This document shows positions 57,354-64,000 of a DNA stretch of 64,000 nt, piece by piece. This DNA comes from Parasponia andersonii. Its lineage: Eukaryota > Streptophyta > Magnoliopsida > Rosales > Cannabaceae. The notes below the pieces were generated by a model, which saw nothing but the letters and a program-made list of their open reading frames with translations, did not search any database and was not told where the DNA came from. Where the stretch lies: the NCBI GenBank assembly GCA_002914805.1, contig JXTB01000558.1, forward strand, positions 81,304 through 145,303. The letters run 5' to 3'. The position numbers were made by a program, and so were the translations under genes. Within the stretch, counting starts at the first letter, position 1. Each line of letters starts with the position of its first letter.

Positions 57354-60300
57354 TGTAACGACCAGACTTTTTGGACCGTTAATTACTTACCTTCTTAGCT
57401 TATTTAAAAAAAAAAAAAGAAATTTAGATGCTGAAAATTCATGACAAATTCTTTGTTTGCTTTTATTTTTTTAAGAGATTTATAGTCATAACTAACAATT
57501 TACTTAAATTTTAAAAATAAGTAAATACTTCTCAATGGTTAAGTACCCTTTATTTAAATTTGATTATGAACTTTTTATTAAGCTGACTTAAATAATGTGC
57601 AACCATAAATGGCTCTCAGGTGAGGAGGGGGGTCACATACGGACTGCATAAGTCCTAAGCTCTCCTTCGATAATTTAAGTCTTTTTAACAGAACCTCTTA
57701 TGTTTTGCATTTATTTAAATCAAAATATTTTCTCTTTTAGATCTTTAAAAAAAATATTTGTTTAAGTTCTATTAAATCAATATATATTTTCAAGTTCAAT
57801 TTGATTAAACTATGTATTACAAAATAAAATGCCAAGTTATAAGTACGTTTTCAAACAATATTAGGCTTACATAATTGAAATCAATTGTCTCATAATAAGA
57901 ACATATGCAGAAGTAATTTTAATGGCAGTATTCCACTGTCTCTGCCTCGCATTCCTCCGAACTCAATTCAGCTAACCCATCAATCAAATCAGAGGTTTCT
58001 TTCCTTTGATACCTGTAGCATGGATACTCAAAAAATGTGAGTTTTCGCTTAGTAAGTACAATTTAATTCTCACAAACATTTTACTTATGAACAAACAATT
58101 CTCTCTTTTTTTTTTGATGAAAGTCCAGTTATGTTGTTTTATGAAATCATTACTTTATGCTTTATTATAAGATATTATATCATGATTTTATCTCATTCTT
58201 GATTGTAAAGTCTTTTATCTTTCTTATGAGCCCTAGTGTACGTACCAAGTGTGTACTACCGAATAGGGAATCACGGGAGCGACCCAATTGAAAATACTTA
58301 CGGTCATAATCTTAACATACTTTTCCACGGGAATCCTTGCTTAGGAGAGATCGGTCTTATTTTCCCTCAGATATTCTCACTTAGTGGAGGTTGATACGAC
58401 GTCTTTAAATTCTTTATCTTATTCAGTCTTTTCTTAATATGAGTGGGTACGCTTCAATGAACCCAAACTTATGTTCAACTATCATAGCATTTCCTTTGTT
58501 AAAGTATGTTGAGGTATTCATAATAACATTGTAAAGTAAGTATACATCATTATTTTTATAGTATAGGAAATTATCTTGATAAACCTATATTATATATAGG
58601 CCATACAATAATAATATAAAGGCAAGTTAATATATGAAATTAATTCAAATATATCATACTGCAAATATGAAATATTTTCAACCATCCATGCCATAGGTGA
58701 AATTGTACTTACGTCGTGATATAATTGTCCTAGTTCCACTCGTTAATTACGTACGTCTAAGTCGAAGTTTGCCCTAATGTATACATACTCTATTTCTTAG
58801 AGAAATTTAAAGTGGCTTTATACTATTTGTTTTTAACTTTTAAATACTTAATGGACTTAAAACATTTAAGACTCAGTCTTATTCAAGCAGAAAACTTCAC
58901 ATTTGAGAAATAATATCATATTATATTCATTGACTAATTTATACTTTCAACTTAGATGGATGAGATTTAATTCTCTTCAACCTTGATCATAGTGATCTTT
59001 TTAATCTATCAATAATTTGGTGGTTGATTTGATTAATATCATTCTAAATCAATTAAGTTTCCTTAATTATATTTCTTATCATCAAATACTTTGAAATGTT
59101 CTTTATTAATTTCTTTATTCGTAATTAAGGGTCATAATATAATAATTGAGTCAACCACACTAAGGGATATACAAATTTATTGTCTAAAATCATACTTAGA
59201 CTAAATATTATTTGGTATTGATCATGCTTTTTAGGCCTATCACTAAACTTAGGCAAAATATAATTATAGGCGTATATTATTTATTTCCTATAATTGATTT
59301 CATGTCTTAAATTTAAGTAAATATTTTCTTATCCCAATTAGAGATCTAAACTAATTTTTTTTAATTTATTCTTATGCCAAATTTTTAACCCAAAATTTCA
59401 AGTTTTATAATTTATATTTTTGCCCATAATCTTAAGATTTCTAACATTTATACCCTCTAATGATAAATATTGAGTTATATCTTATTTTTTTGTTAAAGAT
59501 TCTTCTTTTATTTACTTTTACACTTTAAAATAGGCTTAAAACAGCCTAAAATAACTTTCTCACATATTTGACCCATATTTTGTGAAAATTATGCTTTCGA
59601 CTCAAATACTCAAAGTTTTTGCATTTTAGTCCTTCCAACTTTTGAACAAACATCTTTAATTTTTGGAAAGTGTTTCTAATGAGTAAAAATTTGTTCTTAA
59701 GGATCTAAGTCTAAATCATTAAGCTTGGTTCATTTTCATGCATATTTTATTTTAAGGTCTTACACTTAAAAATCTTCCACTTTTTGTGTTTAGTCATTTT
59801 GATTTTACTATTATTATTATTATTTAGCATTTATTATTATGAAGTATTCATATTTAGAGGCTTAAGAAATCAATAAAATTAGTCTAAACATAACATAAAT
59901 TATATAACATCTAAAGTAGGTCAAATATATTATTACCTATTTATTCTTTTATATAATCTATTCAAACACATAACAAGTAAGTTGTGTGAATAATTAGCTT
60001 CCAAGCTTGAATCTTCTTTCTTACTTCTCTGCCACAAAACTAAGTGCTCTTTTCTCTTGATTATAATTCTTAATTTCTAAAGTCGATGGGTAAACTATTA
60101 TAGCTCTTATAGATTTGGAAGAAAGTGAGGTAGAAAGAGTTTTTTTTTTTTTCGAAAGGATAATTAGAAATATAAAGATAGTTTTGGCTAAGTAATTTAA
60201 AGGTGAAGTATGGATTTGAATTGCCAAATAAATGATCTATTTATAAGCCATCCATGGAAGGTATCCAATAATACATACTTTCACATTCCATTAAATAATC

Positions 60301-61111
60301 CAAGCATCATGATTATCAATTTGTCAATATATCCTGTTTTCCTACTCCATTACCTTATCTTTTACTTTATTTTTTTTACTCATCCACTACTTTTGTCTCT
60401 AATTTTTCTTCTTTTTCAATTATTTGGAATCCAATACCACTAGCTCCCAAAGAAAGTATCTACTATATTAATTTTTTTTATACCTTTTGAATTTTTTTGG
60501 AGATAAAAGTTACTAATTAGTTTTGTCTATGTCTTTCACTTTGAATTATAGCTACTAATTTCCAAAGAGTATTTTCATTATCATTTTGTTTTTTTCCTAT
60601 CTTTTGAATTACCCACTAACTTTATCCCTTTCCTTCTCTATTCCACTCATTTAAAGTTATTACCTTTCTAAGGTAAAACTTTACTACTCTTCATCTTTTT
60701 CTATAACTTATTTTCTACCCTTAGATTAATTTGTCTACTTAATTCTTTGTATACTTAAATTCTAACCATTCAAATTGTGGCATGGTACTATTTTGATGCA
60801 ACTATTAACTTTAGGTTATAAAATATAACAATTTTTAATATAACATAAACATGTCACATTTTTAATTAGGTTATATTGATGTACATAATATAATTATTAT
60901 CGAATCAATTTATTATTAAGGAAAACTAACTTATAATTTCTAAGTTAAAACAATGATTAACTATGATTTTCTCACGTCATAAAATTTCACATTAAAATAA
61001 TACTACACACATAATTGCAAGTATTTACGAATGTAAACTTATTAAAATTCGACACTAAGTTTCTAATAATTTTACTAATATTGGAAGTCTAAGGATTCCA
61101 AGGGAGTTACG
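57354..61111 (-). repeat. 3' LTR of Tekay-like element B (about 3.76 kb)
   Basis: Plus-strand edges TGTAACGACCAGACTTTTTGG (57354) and AAGGGAGTTACG (to 61111) are near inverted matches of each other (TGTAACGACC against GGGAGTTACG). Typical long Tekay LTR. Short open frames (60021-60443) are chance. Confidence 0.6.
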
Positions 61112-61146
61112 GTCTCCTCTACTTATAAAATTTTTATCCTCGAAAA

Positions 61147-61760
61147 TTAGAATAATTCTGGATACTTTTCCTTCATCTCTTCTTCTCGTTCCCAACTAGC
61201 ATCTTGCATCTTGTGGTTTCGCCATAATTCCTTAACTAAAGATATGGTCTTGTTTCTAAGAGTCTTTTCTTCATGAGCCAAAATCTTTACCAGTTTCTCC
61301 TCGTATGTCAAGTCCTCGTGAACTTCAACAGGTTCATGCTTCAAAACATGTGACGGGTCTAAGATATATTTCTTCAATATGGATACGTGGAACACGTTTT
61401 GCACTGATGCTAGTTCAGGCCGTAAAGCCAACTTATAGGCTAGTTTGCCAAAACGTTCTAAAATTTTGAATGGTCCAATGTATCTTAGACTCAATTTTCC
61501 TCTCTTTCCAAAATGCATTACTCCCTTTATTGGTGCTATTTTGAGAAAAATTGTGTCTCCCACTTGGAATTCTAACGGAGTTCTCTGCTTGTCTGCATAG
61601 CTTTTCTGTCTACTCTGAGTAGTTTCCATCCTTTTCCTTATTTTTTTTCTCCACTCTAAATGTTTCTTCCTTGGTTCAAACCAATCGATTAGGGATCTAC
61701 ATCTTCTTCCATAAAGTGCTTCATAAGGTGCTGCCTTGATCGAGGCCTGGTAGCTGTTAT
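61147..61760 (-). pseudogene. Tekay-like element B integrase C terminus with chromodomain-like tail
   Basis: VGDTIFLKIAPIKGVMHFGK, GKLSLRYIGPFKILERFG, VFHVSILKKYI, and a tail ending SWEREEEMKEKYPELF. It is collinear with the fragment at 1-738, but is shorter in the linker just upstream (the segment near 61640-61760 is compressed). Open over 160 codons. Confidence 0.8.
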
Positions 61761-62528
61761 TTTAGGAGAACTCTATCAATAGAAGCTTTTTATTCCATAC
61801 TCCTTTAAAGTCCATGACACATGCCCTAAGCATATCCTCCAAAGTTTGGATAGTTTTTTCTGACTGCCCATCAGTTTGAGGATAGAACGCTGTGCTAAAA
61901 TTTAGCTTTGTACCTAAGGCTTGTTGGACTTTTTTCCAAAAAATAGAGGTAAATCGACTGTCGCGATCAGAAATGATATTTCGTGGTATTCCATATAGTC
62001 TGACTAGCTTAGCCACGTATAATTTAGCTAAATTTTCCAATGAGTAAGTGATTTTCATTGGTAGAAAATGTGCTGATTTAGTTAGTCGATCCACAATCAT
62101 CCACATTGCATCGTATCCTTATGGCATTCTTGGTAATCTAACCACAAATCCATAGCAATTTTCTCCCATTTCCACTCTGGAATTTCAATTGGTTGTAATT
62201 CTTCAGCAGGCCGCTTGTGTTCAGCTTTGACTTTTTGACATGGTAAGCACCTTTGTACGTACTTAGCAATATCGGTTTTCATTCCATTCTACAAAAAGTG
62301 TTCCTTTAGATCCTTATACATCTTTGTCGTACTAGGATGGACAGAATAAGGGGTCTCGTGTGCCTCAGAAAGGATCTGATTCTTCATTTTGGCATCATTG
62401 GATATGCATAATCTACCATTTAATTTGAGAATTCCGTCGATAGAGAGACTGAACTCGGTCAGTTTTCCTTCTGCAATGTCTTCTTTAATTTGTGCTAGGA
62501 TAGGATCGAGCTCTTGGGTTTCCTTCAT
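61761..62528 (-). pseudogene. Tekay-like element B integrase zinc-binding and core relic
   Basis: Zinc finger: HETPYSVHPSTTKMYKDLKE (62289-62528), then after a stop YVQRCLPCQKVKAEHKRP (62097-62282). Core: VDRLTKSAHFLPM and GIPRNIISDRDSRFTSIFW with catalytic Asp, and FYPQTDGQSEKTIQTLEDML (61762-62106). A frameshift near 62100 breaks the core start. Confidence 0.85.
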
Positions 62529-62531
62529 ATT

Positions 62532-63130
62532 CTATAAAATGTTTGGTTTAAGAGTTAATATAGATAATTTACCTATTATTAACTCTAAACTGAAATTATT
62601 TATATCCTCTTGTAAGGGCTTAGGTAAAGCTTTTATTGACATTAGAGTGGAAGTTGTTTTTCTGCTTAATGCATCTGTAACCCTATTTGCCTTACCCGGG
62701 TGGTACAAGATTTCACAATCATAATCCTTCACTAACTCAAGCCATCTACTCTACCTCATGTTCAACTCTTTCTAAGTGAATATGTACTTCGGGCTTTTAT
62801 GATCAGTGTAGTTTCGACATTGAGCCCTGTACAAGTAGTGTCGCCAAAGTTTGAGAGCGAATACTATAACAGCAAGTTCTAGATCATGAGTTAGATAGTT
62901 TTTCTCGTGCTCCTTTAATTGTCGAGAACCATATGCTACGATCTTTCCATTTTACATTAGTATTGCTCATAGTCCCAGCTTCGATGCATCACTATAAATG
63001 TCGAATTGTCCTTCATTTGATAGGATGGTAAGTATAGGTGCACTGGTAAACCTATTCTTCAACTCTTGGAAGCTTTCTTCACACTTCTATGTCTATTCGT
63101 ATTTCTTTCCTTTTTTGTAAGGGTCGTGAG
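62532..63130 (-). pseudogene. Tekay-like element B RNase H relic
   Basis: DYDCEILYHPGKANRVTDAL with LSRK (62640-62732) is the RNase H C terminus. Upstream, broken frames carry [36 protein letters not shown] and [11 protein letters not shown]. Stops interrupt it. Confidence 0.75.
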
Positions 63131-63968
63131 GGGTGTAGCGAGCTTTGAAAATCCTTCTACAAATCTTCAGTAATGGCCAACTAATCCCAAAAAACTCTTC
63201 ACTTCAGTCACAGTTTTGGGTGTTGGCCAATTGTTCACTGCCTCTATCTTAGAAGGATCTACGACAACTCTTTCCTTTGCAACCACATGTCCTAAGAAAT
63301 GGACTCGGTTTAGCCAGAATTCACACTTAGAGAAATTGTCATAGAGGCAGTGTTCCCTTAACTTCTGCAATATGATTTTGATGTGTTGTTCGTGTTTTTC
63401 TTAAGACCTTGAATAAATCAAGATGTCATCAATAAAGATTGACAAATTCATGCAAGTATTCCTTGAACACTCTATTCATCAAGTCTATAAATGTCACAGG
63501 AGCATTGGTTAGTCCAAAAGGCATCACTAAGAACTCATAATGCCCATATCGTGTTCGAAAGGCAGACTTCGGAATATCACTCTCTTTAATTCTCAGTTGA
63601 TGATAGCCCAATCACAAATCGATCTTTGAGAAAGTTGCAGCTCCTTTTAATTGATCGAACAAGTCATCTATCCTTCACAAAGGATATTTATTCTTTATGA
63701 TCACCTTATTTAATTCTCTATAGTCAATGCATATTTTGAATGTTCCATCCTTCTTCTTCACAAATAGTACAGGTGCGCCCCATGGTGAGTGACTTAGTCG
63801 GATAAAACCCTTGTCTAACAACTCTTGCAGTTGAGTTTGTAGCTCTTTAAGCTCAATCGGTGCCATCCTATAAGGTGCTTTAGAAATAAGGGCAGTATCA
63901 GGCAGTAATTCAATCTCAAAGGAAATTTCTAGCTCCAGCGGTAGTCCTGGCAGATCATCAGGAAACAC
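63131..63968 (-). pseudogene. Tekay-like element B reverse transcriptase relic
   Basis: [91 protein letters not shown]. Near 63425 a one-base shift separates HEFV from [11 protein letters not shown], so the two catalytic Asp are coded in another frame. FLNRVHFLGHVV-like and FLGLVGHY follow (63167-63370). Stop at about 63612 before LGYHQ. Confidence 0.8.
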
Positions 63969-64000
63969 ATCAATGTACTCCTTGACGATGATTACATCTT

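Larger units (their letters stand above)
57354..64000 (-). mobile_element. Tekay-like Ty3/gypsy element B, minus strand, incomplete
   Basis: Minus strand: pol fragments from 63968 down to 61147, a TTTTCGAGGATAAAAATT junction (about 61128-61145), a purine tract (GTAGAGGAGAC) and a long LTR to 57354. The pol domains are in the order RT, RNase H, integrase, chromodomain-like tail. Its left edge interrupts LTR module (c). The 5' LTR and gag lie beyond the window. Confidence 0.8.

Noticed and set aside
1..64000. Satellite, telomeric or CRISPR-like regular arrays
   Set aside because: No regular short-spaced identical repeats were seen beyond the 65-bp duplication and degenerate units already listed.

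Overview
The window is nuclear DNA of a flowering plant, most likely a eudicot: AT-rich, with long non-coding stretches, Ty3/gypsy and Ty1/copia retrotransposons of plant-specific lineages, plant MITEs, and two intronless family-1 glycosyltransferase genes of the zeatin O-glucosyltransferase (UGT93-like) type. A run of Ns at 11699-11706 shows that it comes from a gapped assembly. No rRNA, tRNA, CRISPR or prokaryotic gene structure was seen. The species cannot be named from the sequence.

Layout. 1-3631: 3' end of a Tekay-like chromovirus with its LTR. 3632-7935: layered Athila/Tat-type LTRs, one solo LTR with a target-site duplication (TSD), and a 5'-truncated LINE end. 8676-10816: a complete solo LTR with a TSD, ending about 0.6 kb before the TATA box of the first glycosyltransferase (11642-13136, +). 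13.1-16.3 kb: intergenic DNA with a MITE and decayed LTR sequence. About 16.3-23.65 kb: a heavily decayed Athila element whose post-pol region holds a pseudogene resembling LONELY GUY (LOG), the cytokinin-activating phosphoribohydrolase. 24.88-31.35 kb: a large non-coding LTR element (LARD-like, minus strand) with an intact initiator-Met-type primer-binding site. 31636-33219: the second glycosyltransferase (minus strand), convergent with the first. 34.6 kb: a 206-bp MITE. 35.08-37.8 kb: a further LTR with a foldback. About 38.2-53.03 kb: a four-element nest, in which a copia element (-) is split by a chromovirus (+), whose left LTR is split by a solo LTR, while the copia right LTR is split by another solo LTR. 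53.03-57.35 kb: decayed LTR modules in roughly 0.65-kb repeats plus a CACTA end. 57.35-64 kb: LTR and pol of a second Tekay-like element (-).

Only the two glycosyltransferases look like functional genes. They are diverged inverted paralogues that share a promoter block, 5' leader similarity and an unusual C-terminal extension past the family's usual stop. Everything else is transposon sequence in decay or a pseudogene. A broken cytokinin-activation gene lies between two genes of a cytokinin-inactivating family. This may be coincidence, but it is the most striking feature of the window.
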